Part shown: in pieces, positions 48,040 to 57,409 of the stretch | How positions within the stretch are numbered: the first letter of the stretch is position 1 | Layout: the number at the start of each line of letters is the position of its first letter | DNA from: Ideonella alba | Lineage (GTDB): Bacteria > Pseudomonadota > Gammaproteobacteria > Burkholderiales > Burkholderiaceae_C | Direction: 5' to 3' | Length of the DNA: 64,000 nt | Assembly: GCF_018069875.1 (NCBI RefSeq) | Contig: NZ_JAGQDF010000003.1 | Location: 186,001 to 250,000, forward strand | Made by a program: the position numbers and the translations under genes | Notes under the pieces: model-generated | The model's database searches: none | What the model was told of the DNA's origin: nothing | What the model saw: only the letters and a program-made list of their open reading frames with translations

Positions 48040-48786
48040 TCACGCGCTGCGCCGCGCCCGGTAGAGCATGTCCAGCGTGATGTGCCGCACCTCGAGCTTG
48101 CTCTGCGCGATGTGGGCGCGCAGCAGGCGCTGGGCCTCGTCGGCGCGGCGGCGGGTGATGGCGCGCAGGATGCGCGCGTGCTCGTCGTAGGTGGCGTCGA
48201 TGCGCGCCGCCTTGGTGAAGTCCAGCCGGCGGATGATGCGGATGCGCTCGGTGATCTCCTGGTGCACGCGCGCCATCTCGCGGTTGCCGCTGCCCTGCAC
48301 CAGCAGCGCATGGAACTGCTCGTCGAGTGCGCCGACCTGGGCGCCGTCGCGCAGGCGCTCGGCCGCCGGCACCAGCCAGACATCGGCCAGCTGCCGCAGT
48401 TCGGGGCGCTCTTCGTGTTCGGCCAGGTGCCGGGCGGCGTCGCACTCGATCAGCACGCGCAGGTCGTAGAGCTCGTCCATCACGTCGAAGTCCAGCGGCG
48501 CCACCTGCCAGCCCAGCCTGGGCACCAGCTGCAGCAGACCCTCGCGTGCCAGGCGTTGCAGCGCGGCGCGCAGCGGCGTGCGGCTGACCTGCACGCGCTG
48601 CGCCAGCTCGGACTCGGAGATGCGCTCGCCGGGCATCAGCGCGAAGTCCACCACCATCTGCTTGATGCGCGCATGCGCCTGGTCGGCCAGCGTGGGCTCG
48701 CTGGCGGGGCCGGGGGCCACGCGCACCACGGTGGCGGCGCGTGTCGGGCGGGGGGCGGATTGGCGGGGACGTGTCGAGCTGGGCAT
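48040..48786 (-). CDS. GntR-family regulator (FCD subfamily) of the biuret operon
   Basis: The 248-residue protein has a winged helix-turn-helix (about 35-100: DQAHARIKQMVVDFALMPGERISESELAQRV, SRTPLRAALQRL) and an all-helical FCD ligand-binding domain (about 105-240) with the metal-site pattern D-x3-R and later His residues (DEQFHALL, YDEHARIL). It is the last gene of the nine-gene leftward operon, 21 bases after hpxZ. FCD regulators usually repress their operon until the substrate binds. The TTGTATACC site upstream of the operon is a plausible operator. Confidence 0.92.
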   Translation of the reverse strand: MPSSTRPRQSAPRPTRAATVVRVAPGPASEPTLADQAHARIKQMVVDFALMPGERISESELAQRVQVSRTPLRAALQRLAREGLLQLVPRLGWQVAPLDFDVMDELYDLRVLIECDAARHLAEHEERPELRQLADVWLVPAAERLRDGAQVGALDEQFHALLVQGSGNREMARVHQEITERIRIIRRLDFTKAARIDATYDEHARILRAITRRRADEAQRLLRAHIAQSKLEVRHITLDMLYRARRSA

Positions 48787-48807
48787 CTGGCCGGAATGAT
48801 AAGCAGC

Positions 48808-49206
48808 TCAGTCGGCCTGGAACGGGATCATGCTGACGTGGGCGGCCACGATGCGCCAGCCCTCGGCCAGGCGCACCCAGGTCTGGGTCTGGAAGCCGCG
48901 CAGCGCGGTGTCGCTGCGCACGAACTCCACCTGGGCCACCGCCACGTCGTGGCCGAAGCTGTGCAGGCGCAGGTGGTGCAGCGTGCGCGTGAACTGGGGC
49001 GCGGGTGTGGCGGCTCGGTAGGCGCGCAGCTCGTCAATGCCCCACTGGCGGTCGGCGATGCCGTAGCGGGTGGTGCGCGCGTCGTCCCAGAAGAAGGCGT
49101 TGAGCGCGTCCACGTCGTTGGCCATCAGCGCGGCCTCGTAGGCCACGAACACGGCGTGCAGCTCCTCCAGCACCAGCTCGTCGTCGATCAGGCGGGTGTC
49201 GATCAT
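48808..49206 (-). CDS. hpxZ: HpxZ/AtzH-like protein (DUF3225, NTF2 fold)
   Basis: The 132-residue protein matches HpxZ: LVLEELHAVFVAYEAALMANDVDALNAFFWDD-type start, then RTTRYGIADRQWGIDELRAYR and a closing GWRIVAAHVSMI. The NTF2-like fold often accompanies amidase-signature enzymes in oxalurate, hydantoin or cyanuric acid clusters, where AtzH-like partners are thought to aid the amidase. It lies 4 bases after atzF, which it probably serves. Its exact reaction, if any, is not established. Confidence 0.85.
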   Translation of the reverse strand: MIDTRLIDDELVLEELHAVFVAYEAALMANDVDALNAFFWDDARTTRYGIADRQWGIDELRAYRAATPAPQFTRTLHHLRLHSFGHDVAVAQVEFVRSDTALRGFQTQTWVRLAEGWRIVAAHVSMIPFQAD

Positions 49207-49210
49207 GGCC

Positions 49211-51010
49211 TCAGCGCCCCTGCGCCAGGTAGGCGCGCCAGCCGCCGAAGGCGCTGATGTCGGGCGCGCCCTGCAGCGCGGCGCCCTCGCAGATGAAGCC
49301 CTTGACCCAGCGGCCGTCGGCCAGCTCGACATTGCCCAGGCCCAGCGGCGGCGGGATCAGCGCCAGGAAGGAGCCGAGCGCCGCCTGCGGCAGCTCGTAG
49401 ACCTCCAGCGCGATCGCATGGCCGGGCTGCTCCTCGGCCACGCGCGCCAGCCCGGGCTTGGGCGGCGTGCTGCCCGGCAGCGCATGCAGGCGGTAGCGTG
49501 CGGCCGTGGTGGTGCGCGCCAGCAGGCGTGCGCCGCGCTCGACCAGCTGGCCGTGCAGCGGCAGGCCCTGCAGGTGCGCCCCCACCACCGCCAGCGCCAG
49601 CGTGGGCGCGGCCTGCGGGCGGCGGCCCGGCGCGCGGTCCTCGGCGCGGGCCGGGCGCAGCCGGGCACCCAGCGGCGCCGGGCCGGCGGCCTCCCAGCGC
49701 AGGCCCCAGTCGACCAGCGCGGCATCGGCGCCGCCCGGACCGATCAGCGTGACGCCAAACGGCAGGCCGCCGTCCTCGGGCAGCACCGCGGGCAGCGCCA
49801 GCGCCGACCAGCCCAGCAGGTTGACGAAGTTGGTGTAGCGGCCCAGCTCGCTGTTGCGCCGCACCGGCTCGGCCGCCACCGCGGCCAGCGTGGGGCAGGT
49901 GGGCGCGGTGGGCACCAGCAGCGCATCCACCTGCTGCCACAGCGGTGCCAGGCGGGCTCGCAGCTCCTCCAGCCGGTAGCGGCCCAGGAAGGCGTCGTCG
50001 GCGCTGTAGCGGGTGGCGGCGCCGATCACCGCGGCCACCGTGGGGTCCAGGGCCTCGGGCTGGCGCGCCATCAGGTCGGCCACCACGCTGTGGCGCTCGG
50101 CCACCCAGGGGCCGTCGTAGAGCAGCTCGGCCACCTCGAACAGCGGGCCGAAGTCCAGCGGCACGGTCTCGGCGCCCAGGCTGCGCGCGCGCGCCAGCGC
50201 GTCGTCGAACGCGCGGTCCCAGCCCAGCGCGCTGTCGCAGCCGGGGCGGTCGGGCACGCCCAGGCGCAGCGCGGGGCGCGCGCCGCCCAGCCAGGGGGGC
50301 TGCAGCGCGGGCCAGGCGAAGCGCGGTTCGTCGTCGGCGCCCTCGATCCAGGCCATCACCTCGGCGGCGTCGGCCACGGTCAGCGCAAAGACGCTGACCA
50401 CGTCCAGCGTGCGGCAGGCCGGCAGCACGCCGGCCATGGGCACGCGCCCGGGCGAGGGCTTCAGGCCCACCAGGTGGTTGAAGCCGGCCGGCACGCGGCC
50501 CGAACCGGCGGTGTCGGTGCCCAGCGCGAAGGGCACCAGGCCGCGCGCCACCACCGACGCCGAGCCCGAGCTGGAGCCGCCGCTGACAAACGCCGGATCG
50601 AAGCTGTTGGGCACCGCGCCATAGGGCGAGCGGGTGCCCACCAGGCCGGTGGCGAACTGGTCCAGGTTGGTCTTGCCGATGCACACCGCGCCGGCCTGCT
50701 GCAGCCGCTGCACGCAGGTGGCGCTGGCGGCGGGCTCGTGCGCGAAGGCCGGGCAGGCGGCGGTGGTGGGCAGGCCCGCCACGTCGATGTTGTCCTTCAC
50801 CGCGAAGGGCACGCCCCACAGCGGCAACGCGGCGCTGCGCGGCGGCAGCGCGGCCAGCTGGGCCTCGATCACGGCGCAGCTGGCGCGGGTGATCCAGGCC
50901 GGGTCCTGGGCCGACAGCCGGGCCAGCAGCGCGCCGTACAGCGGCAGCGGCTCGGCGCCCTCGTCGTAGGCGCGGCGCCAGTCGGCGATGGTGTGCAGGG
51001 GGCGGTTCAT
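49211..51010 (-). CDS. atzF: Allophanate hydrolase AtzF
   Basis: The 599-residue enzyme hydrolyses allophanate to ammonia and CO2. The amidase-signature domain (about 1-450) carries the Ser-cisSer-Lys triad: K72 in FAVKDN, the cis-Ser in GGSSSGSA near 147 and the nucleophile S170 in [11 protein letters not shown]. The C-terminal domain (about 475-599), with GFICEG near 575, is the allophanate-hydrolase-specific part of AtzF/DUR2 proteins. Its ATG overlaps the previous gene's stop by 4 bases. No urea carboxylase is encoded nearby, so allophanate probably comes from biuret rather than urea. Confidence 0.94.
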   Translation of the reverse strand: MNRPLHTIADWRRAYDEGAEPLPLYGALLARLSAQDPAWITRASCAVIEAQLAALPPRSAALPLWGVPFAVKDNIDVAGLPTTAACPAFAHEPAASATCVQRLQQAGAVCIGKTNLDQFATGLVGTRSPYGAVPNSFDPAFVSGGSSSGSASVVARGLVPFALGTDTAGSGRVPAGFNHLVGLKPSPGRVPMAGVLPACRTLDVVSVFALTVADAAEVMAWIEGADDEPRFAWPALQPPWLGGARPALRLGVPDRPGCDSALGWDRAFDDALARARSLGAETVPLDFGPLFEVAELLYDGPWVAERHSVVADLMARQPEALDPTVAAVIGAATRYSADDAFLGRYRLEELRARLAPLWQQVDALLVPTAPTCPTLAAVAAEPVRRNSELGRYTNFVNLLGWSALALPAVLPEDGGLPFGVTLIGPGGADAALVDWGLRWEAAGPAPLGARLRPARAEDRAPGRRPQAAPTLALAVVGAHLQGLPLHGQLVERGARLLARTTTAARYRLHALPGSTPPKPGLARVAEEQPGHAIALEVYELPQAALGSFLALIPPPLGLGNVELADGRWVKGFICEGAALQGAPDISAFGGWRAYLAQGR

Positions 51011-51675
51011 GGGGGGCTCAGCGCGTCGATCAGGGTGGCCGATGGCGCGCTCCAGCCGACGATCGCGCCCTGCGCGGTCAGCATCGCCAGCGTGGCCGCC
51101 TTGAAGGCGGGGAAGTAGCTCTCGGTGCCGTCTTCCACCACCAGGCAGTCATAGCCGCGGTCGTTGGCCTCGCGCATCGAGGTCTGCACGCAGACCTCGG
51201 TGGTCACACCCATGAAGACCAGGTGGCTGATGCCGTGGCCGCGCAGCAGCGCATCGACCTGGGTGCCGCAGAACATGCCCTTGCCGGGCTTGTCGATCAC
51301 CCACTCGCCGGGCCGCGGCGCCAGCTCGGGAATGATCTGGTTGCCGGGCTCGCCAGCCACCAGGATGCGACCCATCGGGCCGGTGTCGCCGATGCGCAGC
51401 GTGGGCGCGCCGCGCAGGCGCTTGGCGGGCGGGCAGTCGGACAGATCCGGCGCATGCGCCTCGCGCGTGTGCAGCACGCGGCCGCCGGCGGCGCGCCAGG
51501 CGTCCAGCACGCGGCGCACCGTGGGCACGATGGCCTGCAGCCGGGTGACGTCGTTGCCCAGCGACTCGCCAAAGCCGCCGGGCTCGACGAAGTCGCGCTG
51601 CATGTCGATGATCACCAGCGCGGTGTGCGCCAGCTCGAACGGGTACTCGAAGGGGGTGGCGGCCAGGCGGATCAT
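51007..51675 (-). CDS. Isochorismatase-like cysteine hydrolase, BiuH paralog (candidate triuret hydrolase)
   Basis: The 222-residue protein has the isochorismatase-like fold with triad D24 (IIDMQRDF), K129 (VIDKPGKG) and C162 (TTEVCVQTS). It is similar throughout to the BiuH encoded two genes upstream, including [29 protein letters not shown] and [11 protein letters not shown], but differs around the substrate pocket (NDVTRLQ in place of the BiuH helix). Known relatives act on triuret, biuret or ureidoacrylate. Together with BiuH and AtzF the likeliest job is triuret to biuret. It overlaps the ABC ATPase gene and atzF by 4 bases each. Confidence 0.8.
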   Translation of the reverse strand: MIRLAATPFEYPFELAHTALVIIDMQRDFVEPGGFGESLGNDVTRLQAIVPTVRRVLDAWRAAGGRVLHTREAHAPDLSDCPPAKRLRGAPTLRIGDTGPMGRILVAGEPGNQIIPELAPRPGEWVIDKPGKGMFCGTQVDALLRGHGISHLVFMGVTTEVCVQTSMREANDRGYDCLVVEDGTESYFPAFKAATLAMLTAQGAIVGWSAPSATLIDALSPP

Positions 51676-53216
51676 GCGTGCGTCTCCTGCGGGCCATGGG
51701 CACGTCCGCCCATGTAGGCGCCCAGCGACTGGCGGCTGGCGCTGCGCGCCGGCGTGTCGTGGACGACACGGCCCTCGCTCATCACCACGATGCGGTCGGC
51801 CAGCGACAGCAGCTCGTCCAGGTCCTCGCTGACCAGCAGCACCGCGGCGCCGCGGTTGCGCGCCGCCATCAGCCGGCCGTGGATCTCGGCCACCGCGGCG
51901 AAGTCCAGGCCGAAGACCGGGTTGCTGACCAGCAGCAGCTCGGCCTGGCCATCCAGTTCACGCGCCAGCACCGCGCGCTGCACATTGCCGCCCGAGAGCG
52001 TGCGGATGGCCGCGCGCTCGCCCTGGGTCTTGACGCCATACTCGGCGATCCACTGACGCGCCCGCGCGCGCAGCGCGCCCCAGCGCACCCAGCCGGCGCG
52101 CGACCAGGGCCGCTCGTCGAAGTGGCGCAGCGCCATGTTCTGCGCCACGCTCAGTGCGCCGACGCAGGCATTGGCCAGTGGCTCCTCAGGCAGGCTGCGC
52201 ACGCGGTGGTGGCGGTTCTCGGCGCGGCGCGCGCCAAAGGCGCGGCCGTCCACCTGCACCCGGCCCGACAGGCGCGCGCGCTGGCCGGTCAGCGCCTGCA
52301 TCAGCTCGCGCTGGCCGTTGCCGCTGACGCCGGCCACGCCGACGATCTCGCCGCGGCGCACCTGCAGGTCCAGGCCGCGCACCGCGGGCTCGCCGCGGTC
52401 GCCCATCACCACCAGTGCATTGATCGCCAGCTTGGTTTCGCCCGGCGGCTGCTCCAGCCGGTCGCTGCGCTCGCCCACGGCCAGCGCGCCCTGGGCCTCG
52501 CCCACCATCGCCTCGGCCAGCGCGGCGGGCGTGGTGTCGGCCACCGCGCCGCTGTGCACCAGGCGGCCGCGGCGCAGCACGCTGACGTCGTCGGCGTGGG
52601 CCATCACCTCGCGGAACTTGTGGGTGATCATCAGCACCGAGCAGGCGCCCGAGCGGGCCTGCTCGCGCAGCGCGCCCAGCACCTCGTCGGCCTCCTGCGG
52701 CGTCAGCACCGAGGTGGGCTCGTCCAGGATCAGCAGGCGGGGCTTGAGGAACAGCTGCTTGAGGATCTCGAGCTTCTGCTTCTCGCCCGCCGACAGGTCC
52801 AGCGGTGTGGCGTCCAGCGGCAGGCGGAACGGCGTGGTCTGCAGAAAGGCCTCCAGCTCGGCGCGGGCGCTGCGCCAGTCGATGCGCATGGGCAGTCGGC
52901 CGCGCGCCAGCAGCAGGTTCTCGGCCACCGTCATGCCTGGCACCACGGTGAAGTGCTGGTAGACCATGCCCAGGCCCAGGTCACGCGCCACCGTGGGCGA
53001 GTGGATGTCCTGCTCGCGGCCATCCACCAGCACCGCGCCCTCGTCGGGCCGCTGGTAGCCGACGATGCACTTGACCAGCGTGCTCTTGCCCGCGCCGTTC
53101 TCGCCCAGCAGCGCGTGCACGGTGCCCGGTCGCACCGCCAGGCTCACGCCCTGCAGCGCGGTGAAGCTGCCGAAGCGCTTGCCCAGCTCGAAGGTCTGCA
53201 GCGACAGCGCGGTCAT
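51672..53216 (-). CDS. Double ABC ATPase of a BMP/nucleoside-type importer
   Basis: The 514-residue protein has two nucleotide-binding domains, like RbsA and the YufO/NupO proteins. Domain 1 is complete: GENGAGKST near 38, [11 protein letters not shown] and [12 protein letters not shown]. Domain 2 is degenerate: Walker A is GVSGNGQRE, without the usual Lys-Ser/Thr, and Walker B is [12 protein letters not shown]. This is normal for the family, in which one site does most of the hydrolysis. The start could also be the GTG at 53225 that overlaps the biuH stop. It powers the two permeases encoded upstream. Confidence 0.92.
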   Translation of the reverse strand: MTALSLQTFELGKRFGSFTALQGVSLAVRPGTVHALLGENGAGKSTLVKCIVGYQRPDEGAVLVDGREQDIHSPTVARDLGLGMVYQHFTVVPGMTVAENLLLARGRLPMRIDWRSARAELEAFLQTTPFRLPLDATPLDLSAGEKQKLEILKQLFLKPRLLILDEPTSVLTPQEADEVLGALREQARSGACSVLMITHKFREVMAHADDVSVLRRGRLVHSGAVADTTPAALAEAMVGEAQGALAVGERSDRLEQPPGETKLAINALVVMGDRGEPAVRGLDLQVRRGEIVGVAGVSGNGQRELMQALTGQRARLSGRVQVDGRAFGARRAENRHHRVRSLPEEPLANACVGALSVAQNMALRHFDERPWSRAGWVRWGALRARARQWIAEYGVKTQGERAAIRTLSGGNVQRAVLARELDGQAELLLVSNPVFGLDFAAVAEIHGRLMAARNRGAAVLLVSEDLDELLSLADRIVVMSEGRVVHDTPARSASRQSLGAYMGGRAHGPQETHA

Positions 53217-53221
53217 CGCGC

Positions 53222-53905
53222 TCACCAGCCGGCCAGCAGCTCGAGCACCGCGGCCGAGTCGGACACCGCGCCGAACACCCCGCCCTGCATCTGGATCATC
53301 TTCAGCGCGGCCTCGTGGTTGCCGCGGTCGGTGGCGCCGGTGCAGTCGGACAGCATCACGCACTCGAAGCCGCGGTCGTTGGCCTCGCGCATCGTGGTGT
53401 GCACGCACACGTCGGTGGTGATGCCGGTGAGGATCAGGTTGCGGATGCCGCGGGTGTGCAGGATCAGTTCCAGGTCGGTGGCGCAGAAGCTGCCCTTGCC
53501 GGGCTTGTCGATGATGGGCTCGCCGTCGATCGGGTAGAGCTCGGGGATGATGTCCCAGCCGGGTTCACCGCGCACCAGGATGCGGCCGCAGGGGCCGACA
53601 TCGCCGATGCCGGCGCCGATGGCCTGGCTGCGCCAGCGCTTGTTGGCCGGCAGGTCGGACAGGTCGGGGCGGTGGCCTTCGCGGGTGTGGATCACGTGCA
53701 GGCCGGTGCGGCGGGCCTCGGCCAGCAGGCGCGTCAGCGGCTCGATCGGCGCGCGCGTCATCGACAGGTCGTAGCCCATCTTGTCCACGTAGCCGCCGAC
53801 GCCGCAGAAATCGGTCTGCATGTCGATGATCACCAGCGCGGTGTTCTGCGGCGTGACCTGGCCGTCATAGGGCCAGGCGTAGGGCACGGAGCGGAGGGTG
53901 GGCAT
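53222..53905 (-). CDS. biuH: Biuret amidohydrolase (biuret hydrolase)
   Basis: The 227-residue enzyme cleaves biuret to allophanate and ammonia. It keeps the family's triad, D28 (IIDMQTDF), K134 ([10 protein letters not shown]) and C167 (TTDVCVHTT), and a long stretch typical of Biu[45 protein letters not shown] and [13 protein letters not shown]. Agreement with rhizobial BiuH, as I recall it, is high over the whole length. The gene sits between a permease gene and the ATPase gene of the transporter, which ties import to hydrolysis. Its start is 20 bases after the permease stop. Confidence 0.92.
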   Translation of the reverse strand: MPTLRSVPYAWPYDGQVTPQNTALVIIDMQTDFCGVGGYVDKMGYDLSMTRAPIEPLTRLLAEARRTGLHVIHTREGHRPDLSDLPANKRWRSQAIGAGIGDVGPCGRILVRGEPGWDIIPELYPIDGEPIIDKPGKGSFCATDLELILHTRGIRNLILTGITTDVCVHTTMREANDRGFECVMLSDCTGATDRGNHEAALKMIQMQGGVFGAVSDSAAVLELLAGW

Positions 53906-53925
53906 GGTCGGATCGTCCTTTCAGG

Positions 53926-54846
53926 TCAGCGCGAGACACCCAGCTCGGCCGGCGCGCCCTTGAGCGTGCGGCTGGGCGAGCAGGTGGCCACCAGGATGGC
54001 CAGCGTCAGCACATAGGGCATGGCGTTGAACAGGTAGTAGCCGCCGCTGATGCCCACGCTCTGCAGCGCGGGCCCGACGGCGCCGGCACCACCGAACAGC
54101 AGCGCCGCGCCCAGGCAGCGCCAGGGGTGCCAGCGGGCGAAGATCACCAGCGCCACCGCGATCAGACCCTGGCCGCTGGACAGGCCTTCGTTCCAACTGC
54201 CCGGGTAGTACAGCGACAGCGAGGCGCCGCCCAGCCCGGCGATGAAGCCGCCGGCGGTGGTGGCGGCGATGCGCACGCCATTGACCGAGTAGCCCAGCGC
54301 GCGTGCCGCGTCGCTGGAATCGCCCGCCATGCGCACCACCAGGCCCCAGCGGGTGTGGCCCAGGCCCCAGGCCAGCAGCGCCGCCAGCGCCACGCCCAGC
54401 GGGAACAGCGCATTGATCGCCAGCGCCGATTGCACCGCGGGCGAGTCGCTCCAGGCGCCCAGCGGCAGCGACGGGATCTGCGGCGCCTGCGGCTGGATCA
54501 GCGGCTTGCCCAGGTAGAAGGCCAGGCCCGAGCCCAGCAGCATCAGCGCGATGCCGGTGGCGATGTCCGACACCCGCGGCAGCGAGCACAGCAGGCCGTG
54601 CAGCAGCGCCAGCAGCGCGCCGCAACAGCCGGCCAGCAGCACGCCCAGCCAGGGCGAGCCACTCAGGTAGGCGCCACCGAAACCCGCCATGGCGCTGAAC
54701 ACCAGCACGCCTTCCAGGCCCAGGTTGATGCGCCCGCTCTTCTCGGTCAGGCACTCGCCCAGGCTGACAAACAGGAAGGGCGTGCCCACCCGTACCGCGC
54801 CGCCGACCACGGCCAGCAGCAGATCGCCGATCGCACCGTCGGTCAT
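53926..54846 (-). CDS. ABC permease, second subunit (BMP/nucleoside type)
   Basis: The 306-residue protein has about eight to nine membrane helices and the branched-chain/nucleoside permease pattern: FLFVSLGECLTEKSGRINLGLEGVLVFSAMAG near 24-55 and the coupling loop WGLVVRMAGDSSDAARALGYSVN near 190-212, which contacts the ATPase. It pairs with the permease gene that overlaps it by 4 bases upstream. It corresponds to YufQ/NupQ-like subunits of importers that use BMP-type binding proteins. Confidence 0.92.
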   Translation of the reverse strand: MTDGAIGDLLLAVVGGAVRVGTPFLFVSLGECLTEKSGRINLGLEGVLVFSAMAGFGGAYLSGSPWLGVLLAGCCGALLALLHGLLCSLPRVSDIATGIALMLLGSGLAFYLGKPLIQPQAPQIPSLPLGAWSDSPAVQSALAINALFPLGVALAALLAWGLGHTRWGLVVRMAGDSSDAARALGYSVNGVRIAATTAGGFIAGLGGASLSLYYPGSWNEGLSSGQGLIAVALVIFARWHPWRCLGAALLFGGAGAVGPALQSVGISGGYYLFNAMPYVLTLAILVATCSPSRTLKGAPAELGVSR

Positions 54847-55952
54847 GCCGCCTCCGGGACAGCCGGCGCCGCCGGACGCGGCCGGGCGCGGATCACGCTG
54901 AACAGCCGGCCGCGCAGCGCCTCGGCGGCCAGGATGAAGACGAAGGCAAAGCCCTGCAGCACCAGCACCGACGCATCGGGCAGGTCCAGCCGGCGCTGCA
55001 GCAGGCTGCCCGCCGCGCCGAAGCCGCCGAACAGCACCGCCACCGGCGGGATCGCCCAGGGGTTGTGGCGCGCCACGAAGCTGACCAGGATGCCGGTGTA
55101 GCCCAGGCCGGCGATCACCGAGGCATTCGCCGCGGTGTGCACCGCGGCCACCTCGATCGCGCCGGCCAGGCCCGCGCAGGCGCCGCCCAGCGCACAGCCC
55201 AGCAGCACCAGCGCATTCGTCGGCAGGCCCACCAGGCGCGCGGTGCGGGCATTGCCGCCCACCACCCGCAGCGCAAAGCCCGAGGCGCTGAAGCTCAGCC
55301 ACACGCCCGCCGCCACGCACAGCAGCGCGCCGGCGGCCAGGCCCCAGTGCACATCACCCAGCCAGGACGAGAAGGCCTGCTCGCCCATGATCGGGCCGAT
55401 GCGCAGGGCTTCGGGCAGCGGCAGCGTGGAGGGTTTGTTCAGGCTGGCCGGGTCGCGCATCGGGCCCTCGACCAGGTGCTTGAAGAGGGCGATCGCGATG
55501 TAGGACAGCAGCAGGCTGGAGATGGTCTCGTTGACGCCGCGCCACTGCCGCAGCGCCCCCGACAGCGCCACCCAGGCCGCACCGGCCAGGGCGCCGGCGC
55601 CCATCACCAGCGCCTGGCCGAGCAGGCCACCGGGCGGTGCGAACAGGTAGGGCAGGCCGGCACAGGCCAGCGCGCCCAGCACCAGCGCGCCCTCGCCGCC
55701 AATGACGATCAGCCCGGCCTGCGCCGGCAGCGCCACCGCCAGTGCGGTGAGCATCAGCGGCGCGGCGCGCTGCAGCGTGTTCTGCCAGCTGAAGGCGTCG
55801 CCGAACGCGCCCTTGAACAGCAGCGTCCAGGCTTCGACCGGGTCGCTGCCGCCCAGGCGGACGAAGGCGCCGAACATCAGCAGCGCGCCGCCCAGCGCCA
55901 GCAGCGGCAGCAGCAGGCTCTCGGCGGGGGCGTGCCAGCGGGGCGTGGACAT
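54843..55952 (-). CDS. ABC permease, first subunit (BMP/nucleoside type)
   Basis: The 369-residue protein has about nine membrane helices and corresponds to YufP/NupP-like subunits. Family marks include TALAVALPAQAGLIVIGGEGALVLG near 70 and the coupling loop GFALRVVGGNARTARLVGLPTN near 225-247. A cytoplasmic start and a Pro/Ala-rich tail flank the helices. It lies 21 bases after the binding-protein gene and overlaps the second permease gene by 4 bases, so subunit amounts should be balanced. Confidence 0.92.
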   Translation of the reverse strand: MSTPRWHAPAESLLLPLLALGGALLMFGAFVRLGGSDPVEAWTLLFKGAFGDAFSWQNTLQRAAPLMLTALAVALPAQAGLIVIGGEGALVLGALACAGLPYLFAPPGGLLGQALVMGAGALAGAAWVALSGALRQWRGVNETISSLLLSYIAIALFKHLVEGPMRDPASLNKPSTLPLPEALRIGPIMGEQAFSSWLGDVHWGLAAGALLCVAAGVWLSFSASGFALRVVGGNARTARLVGLPTNALVLLGCALGGACAGLAGAIEVAAVHTAANASVIAGLGYTGILVSFVARHNPWAIPPVAVLFGGFGAAGSLLQRRLDLPDASVLVLQGFAFVFILAAEALRGRLFSVIRARPRPAAPAVPEAA

Positions 55953-55973
55953 GGTGCGGCCTGCGCGTGGCGA

Positions 55974-57092
55974 TCAGACCTTGCCGATCACGCCTTCGAC
56001 CAGGTAGTTCATGCCTTCCAGTTCGAGGTCGGTCTGCTTGAAGGTCTTGCCCGCCGGGATCACCAGCTTGCCGGTGTTGTCCTTCAGGCCGCCCTTGAAG
56101 ATGTCGAAGCTGCCCTTGAGCATCGCGGCGCGCACGCTCTCGGCCTGCTTGCGCGCGCCCTCGGGCACCGCGGGGCCGTAGGCGCTGCTCTTGACGAAGC
56201 CGTCCTTCAGACCGCCGCGCACGAAGTTCGGGTGCGGCTTGCCGGCCTGCGCGGCCTCGATGATGGTCTTGTAGGCGGTGATCCAGTTCCACTCGGCGCC
56301 GGTCAGGTAGGCCTGGGGCGCCAGCTTGGCCTGGCTGGCGTGGTAGCCGCAGACGAACTTGCCGCGCTTGGCGGCGGTCTCGACGATCACCTTGGGGCCG
56401 TCCACGTGCATGGTGAACACATCGATGCCCTGGTCGGCCAGGCTGTTGGTGGCCTCGGCTTCCTTGACCGGCATGCTCCAGTCGCCGGTGAAGATCACCG
56501 TGGTGGTGATCTCGGGATTCACGCTGCGCGCGCCCATCGTGAAGGCATTGATGTTGCGCAGCACCTGCGGGATCGGCTTGGCGGCGATGAAGCCCAGCTT
56601 CTTGCTCTTGGTGACATGGCCGGCCACCACGCCGTTGAGGTACTGGCACTCGTCGATGTAGCCGAAGAAGCTGCCGGCGTTCTTCGGGTGCTTGGCCTCG
56701 TTCCACAGGCCGCCGCAGTGGGCGAAGCGCACGTCGGGGAACTTGGGCGCCAGCGCCAGGATGTGCGGGTCGAAGTAGCCGAAGGAGGTGGGGAACAGCA
56801 GCGACGCGCCGTCCTGCGCAATCATGCCCTGCATGGTCTTCTGCACCGCGTTGGTCTCGGGGACGTTCTCCTCCTCGACCACCTTGATGCCGGGCATCTT
56901 CTTGACCATTGCCGCGGCCTCGGCGTGGGCCTGGTTGTAGCCGTAGTCGTCGCGCGGGCCGACGTAGATGAAGCCCACGCTCAGCGGCTTCTGCGCCGCG
57001 GCCAGGCCGCTCCATCCGGCGGTGGCCAGGCCGGCGCCGGCGGCACCGAGGTTCTGCAGCCACTCGCGGCGATTCCATTGCGAACGCGTCAT
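55974..57092 (-). CDS. BMP-family ABC substrate-binding protein
   Basis: The 372-residue protein starts with RSQWNRREWLQNLGAAGAGLATAG, a double-arginine signal that could use Tat or Sec, with cleavage near AAAQ at about 34. The mature part matches BMP (Med/PnrA-like, PF02608) binding proteins: VGFIYVGPRDDYGYNQAH, LLFPTSFGYFDP and GIDVFTMHVDGP. Classic members bind nucleosides, but variants next to amidases probably take ureides or urea oligomers. As the first gene of the operon it should set the specificity for biuret or a related compound. AGGAG lies 8 bases before the ATG. Confidence 0.92.
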   Translation of the reverse strand: MTRSQWNRREWLQNLGAAGAGLATAGWSGLAAAQKPLSVGFIYVGPRDDYGYNQAHAEAAAMVKKMPGIKVVEEENVPETNAVQKTMQGMIAQDGASLLFPTSFGYFDPHILALAPKFPDVRFAHCGGLWNEAKHPKNAGSFFGYIDECQYLNGVVAGHVTKSKKLGFIAAKPIPQVLRNINAFTMGARSVNPEITTTVIFTGDWSMPVKEAEATNSLADQGIDVFTMHVDGPKVIVETAAKRGKFVCGYHASQAKLAPQAYLTGAEWNWITAYKTIIEAAQAGKPHPNFVRGGLKDGFVKSSAYGPAVPEGARKQAESVRAAMLKGSFDIFKGGLKDNTGKLVIPAGKTFKQTDLELEGMNYLVEGVIGKV

Positions 57093-57161
57093 CTGTGCAC
57101 TCCTGAGGTGTGTTGCGCTCCGGCGCCGCCGGATGGCGGTGCTCAGCTTGGTGTCCCGGTC

Positions 57162-57170
57162 GGTATACAA
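57162..57170 (-). promoter_or_regulatory. Candidate GntR/FCD operator TTGTATACC
   Basis: GntR proteins of the FCD group commonly bind short palindromes centred on GTATAC, of the form TTGTATACAA. Here the minus strand reads TTGTATACC. It lies upstream of the first gene of the operon whose last gene encodes an FCD regulator. It is the only such site I noticed in the window. Confidence 0.5.
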
Positions 57171-57214
57171 GCAAGCCGCGGACCAACCTGCGGCGGCCCG
57201 AAAGCCGCGCTGAT

Positions 57215-57229
57215 GCACTGGCGCAGTGC
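57215..57229. repeat. Perfect dyad GCACTG-GCG-CAGTGC
   Basis: A 6-bp inverted repeat with a 3-base spacer lies 180 bases upstream of the orphan gene's start. A related dyad lies at 57342-57357. Confidence 0.35.
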
Positions 57230-57341
57230 GGTTTGGGCCCCTGAGCGCGCCCATCGGCTGGCGCGATGCACCGAAAACGGGTCCGCCCCGGCGCGGACCA
57301 TCCCCTGATGTAGGGCCCATCCGGGCGCGCCTGGCGCCATA

Positions 57342-57357
57342 GACTGCTGGCGCAGTC
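57342..57357. repeat. Perfect dyad GACTGC-TGGC-GCAGTC
   Basis: A 6-bp inverted repeat with a 4-base spacer lies 52 bases before the orphan gene's ATG. Together with the dyad at 57215-57229 it could be a pair of operator sites for one factor, since both contain CTGGCGCAGT. Confidence 0.35.
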
Positions 57358-57409
57358 GGATCGGATCGCGCCGCCGGCACGGGTCCTCCGGGTGCGGGAG
57401 ACCCATGCC

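Larger units (their letters stand above)
57093..57409. other. 317-base divergent control region between the biuret operon and an orphan gene
   Basis: This region has no gene. It holds a TTGTATACC site (57162-57170, minus strand) 70-78 bases upstream of the binding-protein start, and two perfect dyads nearer the rightward gene (57215-57229 and 57342-57357) that share the core CTGGCGCAGT. No strong sigma-70 or sigma-54 promoter can be named with confidence. Confidence 0.5.

Noticed and set aside
57200-57300. TGGCGC/TGC patterns that look like sigma-54 promoters near the biuret operon.
   Set aside because: The GG and GC doublets do not have the required 10-base spacing.
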